This document shows, one piece after another, positions 11,422-21,765 of a stretch of 64,000 bases of DNA. How positions within the stretch are numbered: the first letter of the stretch is position 1; every line of letters begins with the position of its first letter. Source of the DNA: Ceratotherium simum simum (lineage: Eukaryota > Chordata > Mammalia > Perissodactyla > Rhinocerotidae); contig NW_004454177.1 of NCBI RefSeq assembly GCF_000283155.1, positions 21,740,730 to 21,804,729 of the forward strand. The letters run 5' to 3'. A program made the position numbers and the translations under genes. The notes below the pieces were generated by a model. That model saw only the letters and a program-made list of their open reading frames with translations. It was not told the DNA's origin and searched no databases.

Positions 11422-11947
11422 CAGAATTTGTCACCCCAAAATATAACTCTTTGGCATAAAGACTACTTTAGGTTGATTATTTTTAAGAAACAGCAGACAT
11501 AGAGAAGCTCTGTAAACCAAGTAGAAGTCACACTTTGTAAAAGACATGTACATTTGTAAGGGAAATCTCCATTTGTAAGAGTGTCCCCCAGGGAGAGGGG
11601 GATAACCTTATCTCTAGAAACTCTTATCAGTGCAGAAGACAATGATTTAAATCTGCATAACAACTTTACCCTTGTTTACTGCGCTTTTCCTGGTAACCTC
11701 CCATAACTGACTCCTCCAACCCCAACATCTTCTTTTGTCTTTCACTGAGGATCGTATTTAAGGTGGTGGCTTTGGCCTTTTTGGTGAGTTACTCAGCTTT
11801 CCAGGGTCTCTCCCATGCATAAGGAAGAACACGTATTATTAAACTTCTGTTTGACTTTTTTCTGTTAAACTATCTCACGTCACTTTAATTCTTAGACCGG
11901 CCAGAAGAATTTAGAGAAGGGTAGAGGAAGATTTTTTCTCCCCAGCA
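11422..11947 (+). mobile_element. Solo LTR of an endogenous retrovirus-type element
   Basis: A U3-R-U5-like layout is visible: 'tgtcaccccaaaatataact' near the start, 'cagcagacatagagaagctc', 'gggataaccttatctctaga', a TATA-like 'gtatttaaggtggtggc', a poly(A)-signal variant ATTAAA at 11,838-11,843 and the terminal 'ctccccagca'. If the LTR begins at the TG of 11,429 no duplication is seen; if it begins at 11,422 the 5-mer GTTAT flanks both sides (11,417-11,421 and 11,948-11,952). No gag, pol or env sequence is present. Class and family name not verified. Confidence 0.65.
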
Positions 11948-11952
11948 GTTAT

Positions 11953-12566
11953 AAGCTGAGAGTGAGGATGGGAGAAAAATTGAAGGATGGGAGACACATT
12001 GAAGATTTGACAAAATTATGGTAAAAGGATGAGGTGTTTTTTTTTGAAATTTCTGGTCAGCATTAAAGTGAACTTGAGATTCATAGTTTGGATTTTAAAT
12101 TCATATTAGTCTGCATAACTCTATCTTTTTACAGTCAGATTAAGCTGAGTAGGTTCAGGCATGCAGTAGGCTGAAAGTTGGATTTAAAATAAGGATTAAA
12201 GGATAAATTTTGTCAACTGTCAAGTGTGAGGAAGCGAAAGATAAATGAAGAAATTGAGGCTGTATGCAAGAAAATAATAACAGTTGAAGGAGAAAAGCAA
12301 GAATCAAAGGAGGAGAAATAGGGTGAAAAGGAGGTAGGATCAATGATTTGTAGATTTCAATGAGGTTATAGGATTCCTGAAATCAAGGTCCAAGAAGGAT
12401 TGAGCAGAAGATAGTAGATGCTAGTCAGAGAATAGAATGTTTGCAAGTGTGGTAATTGAGAGATTATAGCTGTTGGTAATAACAGGTCAAGGGGCTGAGA
12501 TTGGTTGTAAAACAAGACCATTGGAATAAAGAAATGAAAGGAATTGTCAACACAAGTAATCCACAA
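11953..12566 (-). mobile_element. Probable continuation of the L2 (upstream part)
   Basis: Purine-rich on the plus strand like the L2 ORF2 upstream region read backwards ('gaaatcaaggtccaagaagg', 'tgaggaagcgaaagataaat'), and it resumes after the LTR insertion. The similarity is weak and unsupported by an intact reading frame. Confidence 0.4.
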
Positions 12567-13130
12567 TCAATCTATAAATCAAAATTGGGGTGAATTTATT
12601 ATATGAGCCAGTTTTGAAGACTATAGCCTCTGAGAGAACCTTCACCAAGGAAGGAAGCACTCCAGAGAAGTGGGGTGTACAGCGTGGTTATATACCATCT
12701 TGGAACAAGGAAAGTACATCAAACATGACAGGAATATCTCTTTTACTATAGTCACAAGATGTTTTGCTAGCACAGTAAGTCAGTGGTCAGGAAATGAGCA
12801 TAGCAGGTCAGTAATTAATCCTTAGTTTCTGGAAATAAATGCTTATTCTTAAAGAAATGCTGATATGTGTGTGTTGGGGGGCATACATCCCTACCTTTAA
12901 GGGCATCATTATTGGCTTTGGGACATTGTAAATGTTTAAAGCAGATGCACAATGCATGCTCAACAGGCCACGCTAGGCCTTTCTGGAAAAACAAGGTCAG
13001 GCCAAATTAGTTTTAAACCAAATGGCTTCCTCATATACCACAGTATACTAACTTTTCTTATTGCTTTTCATTTATTCATCAGAATGAAGAAGACAGGATG
13101 CTGTAAGGGACCTACTGAAATTACCCAATA
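12567..13130. other. Unidentified segment, possibly an inserted old element
   Basis: Its base texture differs from the purine-rich L2-like DNA on both sides. Runs such as 'ggggtgaatttattatatga' and 'gcctctgagagaaccttcacc' look LTR-like, but no family is recognised and no flanking duplication was found. Confidence 0.35.
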
Positions 13131-13590
13131 TTAAGACTGGAGTAGTACCGAAGAAACTGACAGTGAGCCAGGAGGTAGAATTTTCAGGAAATGAAGGGGA
13201 ATGAGCTGGAAGTGTGTAAATGTCTGCAACAAGGAAGTGTAGACTTCTGATGGCTTGAAATTCAAAACTGAGGGTTTGTAAGGAAGAAGAAGGGAGAATG
13301 GGCAATGAGGAGAAAGGAGGATATCTGTTCCAATTTCCTTTTGAATAGTGCATACAATTTGGGAGAATAAACAGATGTAACTTTAAAGGGCTACAGGAGA
13401 AGCCATGTCTTTCAGGGATATCCAAATTTCAACTGGAGCCAGAATATAAAAGGAATGTTCTACAAGAAAGCTAAAGATACATAAGATTTGGCTGATCAGG
13501 GGATAACTATCCATCTGGTAAGTGTTAGACGTTGGCCTGAATGCTGAGCTCCTCCTGTTATTTTGGGCCATGCACATGTCCCCTAAAACT
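13131..13590 (-). mobile_element. Possible further upstream part of the same L2
   Basis: Purine-rich on the plus strand and resembling the reversed 5' part of L2 ('cttctgatggcttgaaattc', 'ggagaagccatgtctttcag', 'ctggtaagtgttag'). The 117-codon minus-strand frame at 13,072-13,425 may reflect old coding bias, but no domain can be named. Confidence 0.35.
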
Positions 13591-14291
13591 TTGTGATGCT
13601 AACACTGATGTCTGAGTGGATCATTTGACATAGTACTCCAAAATGAGTGCCTAGTAGAATACAGCCTCTCTTACCATCTTAAATCATGAGTCTAATATTT
13701 CTTTTGACATATATACAATAGCAATCATCTGGCTGTACTCTCATTGCTCTCAATCAGAGATCACATTTTCATTTATTTAATCAATGAATACATATTCTTA
13801 TCTCATGCTTATCATATATGCAACTCATTATACTATTTTTTTCCCATTAGAAATCTTATCTATATAGTTTTCTCTGCCAATTGGATAATTTGTCTATGTG
13901 TAATCTTGCAGTTTTGCTTCCCATATCATCCTCTCCCATTTCACTTTTTTTACACGTGTTCCAAAAACTTTGCAATATAGATTATATCTCAGAAAAATCT
14001 TGCTTTTTTGCCCTCAGGGGTCACTACATGTTGTTAACTCCTCTAAGTCTGATGATGAACACTTTCATCCTCTACAGAGCCTGTTGCTTTCTTCTCCTCC
14101 TTCTTTTTATCTCTAACAATTATTCATGTAATACTGCTCTTCAAACTTTCTAATAACCCAACATTAGACATAACATATATTAATGCTATAGGATTCTCCT
14201 AAACTTACTAATTTTTTTTGTCTTATCCATAAAAATAAAGTTAAAACACATGTTGCCTTGAAACAATCTAAATCTGTAATCACATGCAGGT
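13591..14291. other. Unassigned AT-rich intergenic DNA
   Basis: No recognised repeat or gene. Two overlapping plus-strand frames (13,744-13,980 and 13,881-14,153) are hydrophobic because the strand is T-rich, not because of membrane-protein homology. Confidence 0.55.
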
Positions 14292-14711
14292 AAGACTAGA
14301 TATACAGCCAGCCCAGGTGATCTAGTGGTTAAGATTCGGCACTCTTGCCACTGCAGCCTGGGTTTGTTTCCTGGTCAGGGAACCACAACACCTGTTTGTC
14401 AGTTGTCATACGTGGTAGCTTTGTGTTGCTGTGATGCTGAAAGCTATGCCACTGGTATTTCTAATACCAGCAGGGTCACCCATGGTGGACAGTTTTCAGC
14501 GGAGCTTCCACACTAAGACAGACTAGGAAGAAGGATCTGGTCACCCACTACGGGAAAACACTGTATGAATAGCAGCAGAGCATTGTCTGGTATAGTGCCA
14601 GAAGGTCAGAGGATGATGTAAAAACACCTGGCAGGGTTCTGCTCTGCTGTACACAGGGCCATTAGGAATCAAAACTGACTCGATGGCACTAACAAGACAA
14701 GACTAGATATA
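14292..14711 (+). mobile_element. tRNA-Glu-headed SINE with RTE-like tail, 13-bp target duplication
   Basis: Starts with 'gcccaggtgatctagtggtt' and 'aagattcggcactcttgcca', close to tRNA-Glu, ending the tRNA part at 'tcctggtcagggaacca'. After a unique body the tail reads 'gggttctgctctgctgtaca' and 'ctcgatggcactaacaa', the 3' end of RTE-clade LINEs. The perfect repeat AAGACTAGATATA lies at 14,292-14,304 and 14,699-14,711. Consistent with the equine SINE2 type; name unverified. A sister copy is at 61,564-61,990. Confidence 0.88.
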
Positions 14712-17700
14712 TTTACTGTAAAGTCCTCAAATTGCTCATGGGAGGATTGGAGTGACTGAATTCACATATAGGAATTAACTGGGTACAACTCGGAAAATAT
14801 ATCTAATAGTGATTATTATCTGAGTTTCAAAGCAAAACGTTTTCAAAAATATTTTCCTGTTGAAACATAGTTTATTTTTCCTTCAATTTAAAACAAAGTT
14901 AAAAGGAGGATCAGATAAAAGTGAGAAACTTTAAAAAAGTTGATTGAAGTCTTTTTGTAATTTATGGTAAGAATTATCTATGGTAGAACAAAATTGAGGT
15001 CCATTCCTACACTAATAATACAACGTAGAAACAAGTATGGCTTTCACACTAAACGAAGTAGAAAAATTGATCAAGATACCAGGATCCTGAATTCTGTTTC
15101 CAGTTGTTAACTCTAAGGTCTATGTTATTTCTGAGATAGAAATAGATATTTGATTCTTTCTCTCTCTTTTTAATTGATACTGGCTACTCTTAAATCATAT
15201 TATAGAAAACTATACTGAGGTACTCATCTCAAATCAAGGGACTCAAACAGAATGAGTATAATTAACAGTGAGCTGGCAAAAGGGAATATAATTAACCTGA
15301 GCACAGTTTACTATTCTGTTACTCCAAACCTCGTGAAGTACTTACCTATTACTATGACTTTTACAAACAAGAGCTCAAGCAGCCAAAAAATAATAAGTAA
15401 ATTATAGTTTTATTTGAAACTTGAAAAAAAATTTCTTAACCGTTTTTGTTCCAGTGTGACAAACAACACCATAAACAACCCAGTTTCCGGCTTATCTTCT
15501 GAGACAAGATGCACATTGGTATTCAGTGGACTCAACTCTGACACTCCAAATAATTTTGAAAAGTTTTTATTCTCTCTTAGCTTATCACTTTGCTTGTGTT
15601 CCAGGTAATATATTCCTCACTGGTGGCAGGCAGAGACAGAACCACGACAGTTAACAGGACGGCAATAAAACAGTCTTATCATAGGAGCTCACTCTCCTGT
15701 CCACTGGTATTTAGAGTATATGATCTTTAATTAGTCATCTTGTACTCTGAAACATTTCAAGAAAACCATGCACATTTCATCTGGAATGTTCCCCAGTCAA
15801 TACACCGTCTAAAAGAATGAGCATATAGTAAAAGAGAGCAGCAGCAATATAGAATGGGATCCTACTGTACCTGGTGAATGAGGCGGAGGAGAGCACATCA
15901 GAACAACCCCCTGGCCTTCCCTCACCGAGACTGCACTTCTTGTCCGGCCACTAAAATTTCCCAGATCTGTCAACATAACACAGCATTTAGGTGCAAGGCA
16001 AAAAGGGGTTTAAAGAATTACTACTTTTGTAACTTGTACTTACTTTTCTCTCATTATCCAAAGTTTCTTTTTATTTGTTAAGTAGTGATAGGAGGGCCTT
16101 AAAAATAAATCTATATTATCCAATTTTAAATACCATGTTGTCAGATTATATGTACACTTTTTATTTCTATTTATAGTGCATACAACTTGCCAGTGTAGGA
16201 AGAAATTAGACAATACATTTATAACACTTTAAATAGGTCTTTTATTTCTTTATAATATTTCCTACGTATTGATTTTTCTACTGCCAATAAAACCCATTCA
16301 TGCAGAGCGAGAAGAGAAATAGAAGTGGTTAGGGGTGCCTGGTGTCTAACCTGCTGCCTCATTATATTTCATGCTATGAATGGTGGGTAAAAACAAGCAC
16401 GAATTTGCCAAATTAGAGAGACTTGTGTGCTGTAGCAAAATATAATGAGGATATAAAGTGTTCTTTTTCTATAAATGTGAGTGAAAAAGTCATGTTACTT
16501 TCATTTTGTAGAAGCCTGGAATGGCCTGTACGGATTAATTATACTCATCCATTTTGATTACTTGGGAGTATTCTAGCTATTGAAACACTTATATATATGA
16601 AGGATTACAGCATTGATTGATTGGGGTTCAATTGTCTTCCCTTAAACTATGTTGCATTTACACAATTTGAAAATACTTTCCTAAAAATAAAGTGGCCTAA
16701 AAAAGAATGATGCGTATTATTTGTGTCTCTATTACTGTCTATTAATCTATTCATAGTTCAGTACCTATGTCACTTTCCCCTTTCCTTGGCTAGTTTGATC
16801 AAAGACATGATTTTTAGAATAGTTTCTTGGAAACGATAGGAGTTCAATAATTTTATAAACATTGTCCCAGAATTCTCATTCTGTAAAATCATGTTCCCAT
16901 GGTGAGAAATACTTCTTGAAAATGTTCTGCCTTTCCTTCCCTTATTCACCAATTGTAAAAGAGATTTTTTGAAACTTTTCACTTTTTCATGCTCAAATAG
17001 TATATTTCATAGTAATACAATGTAGATCTTCAAATTTAACATTTGTTAATCTGACAAACGATGAAAGTAAGCAGTCAAGAAAATATATTGAATGGATATG
17101 AAGGAGATAAATCAATAACTTTAATATTCTAAGATGGATCCTATACTTTTCTCTTTTGAAAGACGGGTATCAATTTACTTATTTGCTAAATTTACAATCA
17201 AATTTTCTTAAATACATTCAAAATCATAAAGGACTAACAAACAGTGAAGGCATAATGCCAAATAAACAGTCAGGGAAGTATTCGTTATTGAAGAAAGTGT
17301 TTAGAACTGAACACGTAATTCTGTGTTTCATTATAAACAGTTAAGCATTTCACAAAGTGGGCGAGACAAAAGAGAAAGAACTGTCTTAGTTCTACTTTTT
17401 TTCGGTGGTTTGAAAACATACACACTACCTTCTAGTAAAAATCAAGTTCATTCATTCAAATATAGGTGACTCACAGCTTTAAATTTATATGCATTGATCC
17501 TTAGGGATAGAAGCTGTCTTTTTTCCAAAAAATGATCTCAATAGGAAAACAAAGCATGGCAAGGTTTCTAATTTGCCATCCTTTGACTCTATAAGAAACA
17601 GCACAGGAACCACACAGTGAGGCAGTGGTGGCTGTAGGGCTGTAACATCTCCTTAGGGATTATATTGTTTTTACTTTCCTCTTTTCATCCTCACTGAGTT

Positions 17701-18032
17701 TATAAACTCTGGAAGGCTATTTAGATATCAATTTATTTTAACTGAATTTCTTAAATGGTTTCTGAAAAGTATATATGTAGCTTCCAACATATTTACTACA
17801 AGTTTATATTATGCTTATTATGACATTTCAAATCAAATTATTATAGTTAAAAGAATATTTTAAAAGAAAACAGTCCTAAATTAATGCCTATTTCTGAGAA
17901 ATTGAAGTACAGGCATGGCCTAGAAATTAGACACAAAAAAGAAAGAAAATTATAGAATAATTATGACCTGAATTGTGTTTTGAGATCACAACGACCCAAA
18001 AGATAACACTCAGCTGTAACTGTAATTTTATT
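14712..18032. other. Unassigned AT-rich intergenic DNA
   Basis: About 3.3 kb in which I recognise no gene, RNA or repeat family with confidence. Short open frames (15,414-15,608; 15,878-16,081; 16,770-16,982 minus; 17,156-17,344) lack recognised motifs. Confidence 0.5.
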
Positions 18033-18060
18033 TACAAAATAAATTATAATTTATTTTGTA
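18033..18060. repeat. Perfect 28-bp AT-rich palindrome
   Basis: The left half reads TACAAAATAAATTA and the right half is its exact reverse complement with no spacer. It could form a 14-bp-stem cruciform. Confidence 0.9.
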
Positions 18061-18983
18061 TCAGTTGTTAATACAGGTACAACTCAACATTTCCTCATGG
18101 AATTGTCTCTATGTCATTATTTCCTAGGAACTATAGCACCAGCAGTACAAAGATAAATGGATTATTTTCAACTGTGAATAAATTGTTTTTTTCTTTCGTA
18201 AAGACGTATAGAGAAATACTAAAAAATCTGCACTTTCATGGAGAGTGTACTTTTCTCATTTAAATCCTTCCTTCTAGAAAAAAAGAAAAGTGAAACAACG
18301 TTATTTATGATGTAAAAGTGGTCTTGTGTCAGGCAAGATTCTGGTTGATCTGAGGCAGAAGGATTTATGTGAAAAAATTCTTGGTTGGACTGGGGATGGC
18401 AGCTAGAGAGAAGAGTCTGAGTGAAAATACAGCTGTTTGTTTTTATCCCATTGTAAACAGAAAGTAGTTTCTTTGGAGGTACTCATCAGAGAACTTAGTT
18501 TGAGGGCTGATCACATTATTTTTCTAGATTATACATTCTATATATCAAGGAGAGAAATAAAAAAAATGAATAAGAACTTTCATAGGTGAGGTTTTGGTTA
18601 TTTTATTGCCACTTACACAAGGTAAAAAATGCATGTTCATACATTCTATTTTTGACCTTTAAGGGAAAAATGAGCAAAACTAAAAATCTCAATACAAGGA
18701 CTCGAAAATTTAGGTGCAAATTATGAACTGAAATCAACCTCTTTCTGGACAAATAGCACGTGGACAAATAGACAAATAATAGACTGGAGGAGAAAGTTAA
18801 CGATCACGGATCACAAGGCCTCAGGCCTTGTATTTTTCTCTGACCCTTTTTTCAAGTTCAGAAGCTCGTGCAGAGTTTAATAGTAGAGCTTTAACTTGAA
18901 CTGCAACTTACAGAATAATTACACCTATTCTTCCCAGATTAAACATGCAAAGAAAAAGAGGTATACAATAAATGAATTAGCAC
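18061..18983. other. Unassigned AT-rich intergenic DNA
   Basis: No recognised family. A small inverted repeat ACAAGGCCT-C-AGGCCTTGT lies near 18,813-18,831, close to the fold-back element. Confidence 0.5.
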
Positions 18984-19188
18984 ACATTTGATCCTGTCCA
19001 AAACATTCACAAGACATTTGGTCCACGCCAAAAGTTCCTTGATCTTTAGTCCTGTTCAAAATCATTTAGCACGGACCAAACATGCTCACGGATGTTTTGG
19101 ACAGGACCAAATGTCAAGGACCTTTTGGCGTGGACCAAATATCTTATGGACCAAATGTCTTATGGACGTTTAGGACAGGACCAAATGT
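18984..19188. mobile_element. Fold-back element with terminal inverted repeats and GGACCAAA motif array
   Basis: The two arms, 18,984-19,042 and 19,114-19,188, are inverted copies. The outer 16 bases match with one mismatch (acatttgatcctgtcc against the reverse of ggacaggaccaaatgt). The right arm carries an extra 16-base unit, a local duplication of 'ataagacatttggtcc'. The core 19,043-19,113 holds a third, partial inverted pair. The 8-mer GGACCAAA or its complement occurs exactly six times (19,017; 19,073; 19,104; 19,132; 19,148; 19,178). No coding capacity. Most likely a non-autonomous DNA transposon of a family I cannot name. Confidence 0.75.
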
Positions 19189-19282
19189 CCTGCAAGGCCA
19201 GTATATACCATGTGCATTGGCCATGTAGCACTTCATGCTATTGCTCTAAATGTGAGCTACAAACACATGCACACCAACACAG

Positions 19283-19310
19283 ACACACACACACACACAC
19301 ACACACACAC
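19283..19310. repeat. (AC)14 microsatellite
   Basis: Uninterrupted dinucleotide run, likely polymorphic. Confidence 0.98.
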
Positions 19311-19315
19311 TTTGG

Positions 19316-19395
19316 GTTGTTTCCTTCCTTCCCTCCTTCCTCCAGCCTGCCTGCCTGCCTCCCTGACTTCTTTCCTTTATTTTCTTCCCTGCTTT
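19316..19395. repeat. CT-rich (CCTT/CCTG)n tract
   Basis: Polypyrimidine tract with 'ttccttccttccctccttcc' and 'cctgcctgcctgcctcc'. It could adopt a triplex if mirror-symmetric stretches exist, but it is too irregular for a strong claim. Confidence 0.85.
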
Positions 19396-19833
19396 ATTTC
19401 ACAAAGGATTTGAGGCAGCTTAAAATATATATGTATATATTACAGAAACATAAAATAGGTAGTTAACAAATTCCAGGTGTATGGAATGGTATAGGTATGG
19501 TAAGAATCCTGTGGGCTAAAATAAGCACTTAAGAATATATTTCATATACTTTTGTAAATTATTGGAAGTTGGCCACAAATTTGACTCTAACCTTAAGAGG
19601 GCCAAAGCAAAGATGGATATGTTCCCAGTCTTAGAATTCATGGTTATTGTAAGATCAAAACTTTCCAGTAACTCAGAAGTACAGTGTTATGGGATGCTAA
19701 GGTCCAAGAGGGATTTCTCCTGCAAGACTTCATCAAGATCACACTGGGTGGTATAGTGGGCTAAGCAACTTTACGAACAAATTAGGAAAGCTTTTCACCC
19801 ACTGAGACAACTTAAGTAGCTATAGTGTGAGCT

Positions 19834-19861
19834 ACACACACACAAACACACACACACACAA
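19834..19861. repeat. (CA)n microsatellite
   Basis: Imperfect CA run with one 'aaa' interruption. Confidence 0.95.
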
Positions 19862-20794
19862 ATGAAAAATTATTTCAAAAACCATTCTCTAGAAAGGTGA
19901 ATTATCTTAAAGTGTTAATGAGAGACAGGTTGCAGACACCTGGCAAGAAAAAAAATACATAAGAGGTTCTGGACACTGATCTTATGATCTAAAGTATATT
20001 AAATACAACAGATTGGTTAGCAACTGGGGAGCGGTGAGGGAGAAGGGTCAAGGCAAGAGGATAAATCTTATACAATTAGGAATGAAGTGCTGAGGTTCAC
20101 CTGTCTCGTGGGCTTTCATTTCCTAGTCTTAAATCTGTTCTGAGTAGGTGGCAATGTCCAGCTTGCGGGAGCTCTATTTAGAAGAATGAACGGGAATGGA
20201 GTGCTCATTTTGAATTGCACTTGGTTATACATTCATCCTGTAGGTGGTGCTAGTAAGTTTTAGACTGTCGATGCTCCAGGAATTCTCAATTAATTCTCTA
20301 ATGTTAAAAGTGCTGTGAATACACAGATAATTCATTATCAATTCTAAACTTCATAAAATTGAGTTTGAATTTTTACAAAAAGTAAAACCATTGAAAAAGG
20401 CAAACCACTTTAGACTAGGTGTCAGAGACTTGAGTTTTATTATTTACTAATGTTTGGGTATCGGATTCATATACAAGATTCCTCATCTGAGGAACTAAGA
20501 TGGTTGCTCTTTCTGAGGGGTCTCATGGCTTTAACTTCTACAATTTCTATAAAAATGTTAGGTTTTCTACTATTGACTTGGTATTTGCTGCCTCACTTGC
20601 AAAGTGATTGCATATTGAAATCTTGCATCAATTTTACTTGTCACTGTTGTTCCTGTTATTATCATCAGGATTAGTCACATCGTTGTCAGATTTTTTGTGT
20701 TCCATGTAAATATCCTGTAATAAAAATTGGTCAGACCTCATTCAGAAGCTATCTTTGATCTTCTAAAATGTTAAAAAAAATAAAATGAACTGGA
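19862..20794. other. Unassigned intergenic DNA
   Basis: No recognised gene or repeat family. Confidence 0.5.
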
Positions 20795-20965
20795 GGAATA
20801 ATAATAACACTAGCTACTAGCATACCTACTCTATGCCAGGCATCCTGAAAATTAAATATTAATTTCTCTGTTTTAAAGATTACCAAATGTACGTGAAAAG
20901 CAAATAAAAACTTGGCTATGGTCACACAGTTAATAAGTAGTGAGTTGGCAAATCAAACTCAATGT
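20795..20965 (-). mobile_element. MIR SINE fragment
   Basis: Reversed MIR: 'cctactctatgccaggcatc', 'ctatggtcacacagttaata', 'agtagtgagttggcaaatc'. Confidence 0.75.
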
Positions 20966-21260
20966 GGTTGTTTTAAAAAAAATGTATTAGGACAAAAGCA
21001 ATTCAGCATTTGGAAGTTAGACCAACTTGGTTTTAGGAATTTAGAAATAATCTTCATAAGGATCTCTGATTAAAAATAATTTTCTGACAGATTAAAGGCA
21101 TAGAGATGAGAAAATATTAGTAAAGAATGGAAAAGATAATTCTTACTTTTATTTTGAGAGAGAATTAAATTAGCATTTTTCAACACACAGCCATTAGTCT
21201 GCACGGAAAGGCTTCCATAAGACACTCTAGAAAAGCAAGATTTTTAATAACATAGCTTTT

Positions 21261-21546
21261 AAAATAAAAATTTGAGGGGCCGGCCCAGTGGCGCAAGGGG
21301 TTAAGCGCGCGCGCTTTGCTGCGGTGGCCCGGGGTTCACCGGTTCGGATCCCGGGCACACACCGATGCACTGCCTGGTAAGCCATGCTGTGGTGGTGTCC
21401 CATATAAAGTGGAGGAAGATGGGCACAGATGTTAGCCCAGGGCTAGTCTTCCCCAGCAAAAAAAAGAGGAGGATTGGCAGATGTTAGCACAGGGCTGATC
21501 TCCTCACAAAAAAAATAAAAAATAAATAAATAAAATAAAAATTTGA
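21261..21546 (+). mobile_element. ERE SINE with 15-bp target-site duplication
   Basis: Begins 'ggggccggcccagtggcgca' at 21,276. A B-box 'ggttcggatcc' lies at 21,341-21,351, with a second 'ggttc' just before it, an apparent small duplication in the T-loop region. The tail carries 'gatgttagcccagggctagt' and a second similar unit, then an A-rich end. AAAATAAAAATTTGA at 21,261-21,275 and 21,532-21,546 is a perfect duplication. Confidence 0.96.
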
Positions 21547-21669
21547 TTGTTGAATGGTACCTTGACTGAAAGCCATAGAAATGTGGAGCTTTGTGGTGTT
21601 TTATTGACAAGCGTGAGCTCATGAGCCTGTGATCAATTTGTAAGCAGATAGGGCAGGCCTCAATATGCC

Positions 21670-21765
21670 CACTTATTGATGAGGACACTGGCGTTCACTG
21701 AGGTTAAGTAACAAGAATAAAAACTCACAGCCGGTAAGGATCTGAGCCTTCAAGATGACGAATTC
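21670..21765 (-). mobile_element. MIR SINE fragment
   Basis: 'cactgaggttaagtaacaag', 'aactcacagccggtaaggatctgagcc' match the reversed MIR centre. Confidence 0.6.

Noticed and set aside
14305..14380. Functional tRNA-Glu gene at the start of the SINE
   Set aside because: The acceptor and T-stems carry substitutions and the sequence continues into a SINE body with a flanking target duplication.
18984..19188. CRISPR-like array or bacterial operator cluster
   Set aside because: Repeats are short, inverted as well as direct and not regularly spaced, and the host is a mammal.
19092..19466. 124-codon plus-strand frame
   Set aside because: It spans the fold-back element, a CA microsatellite and a CT-rich tract, producing a Thr-His repeat; not credible as coding.
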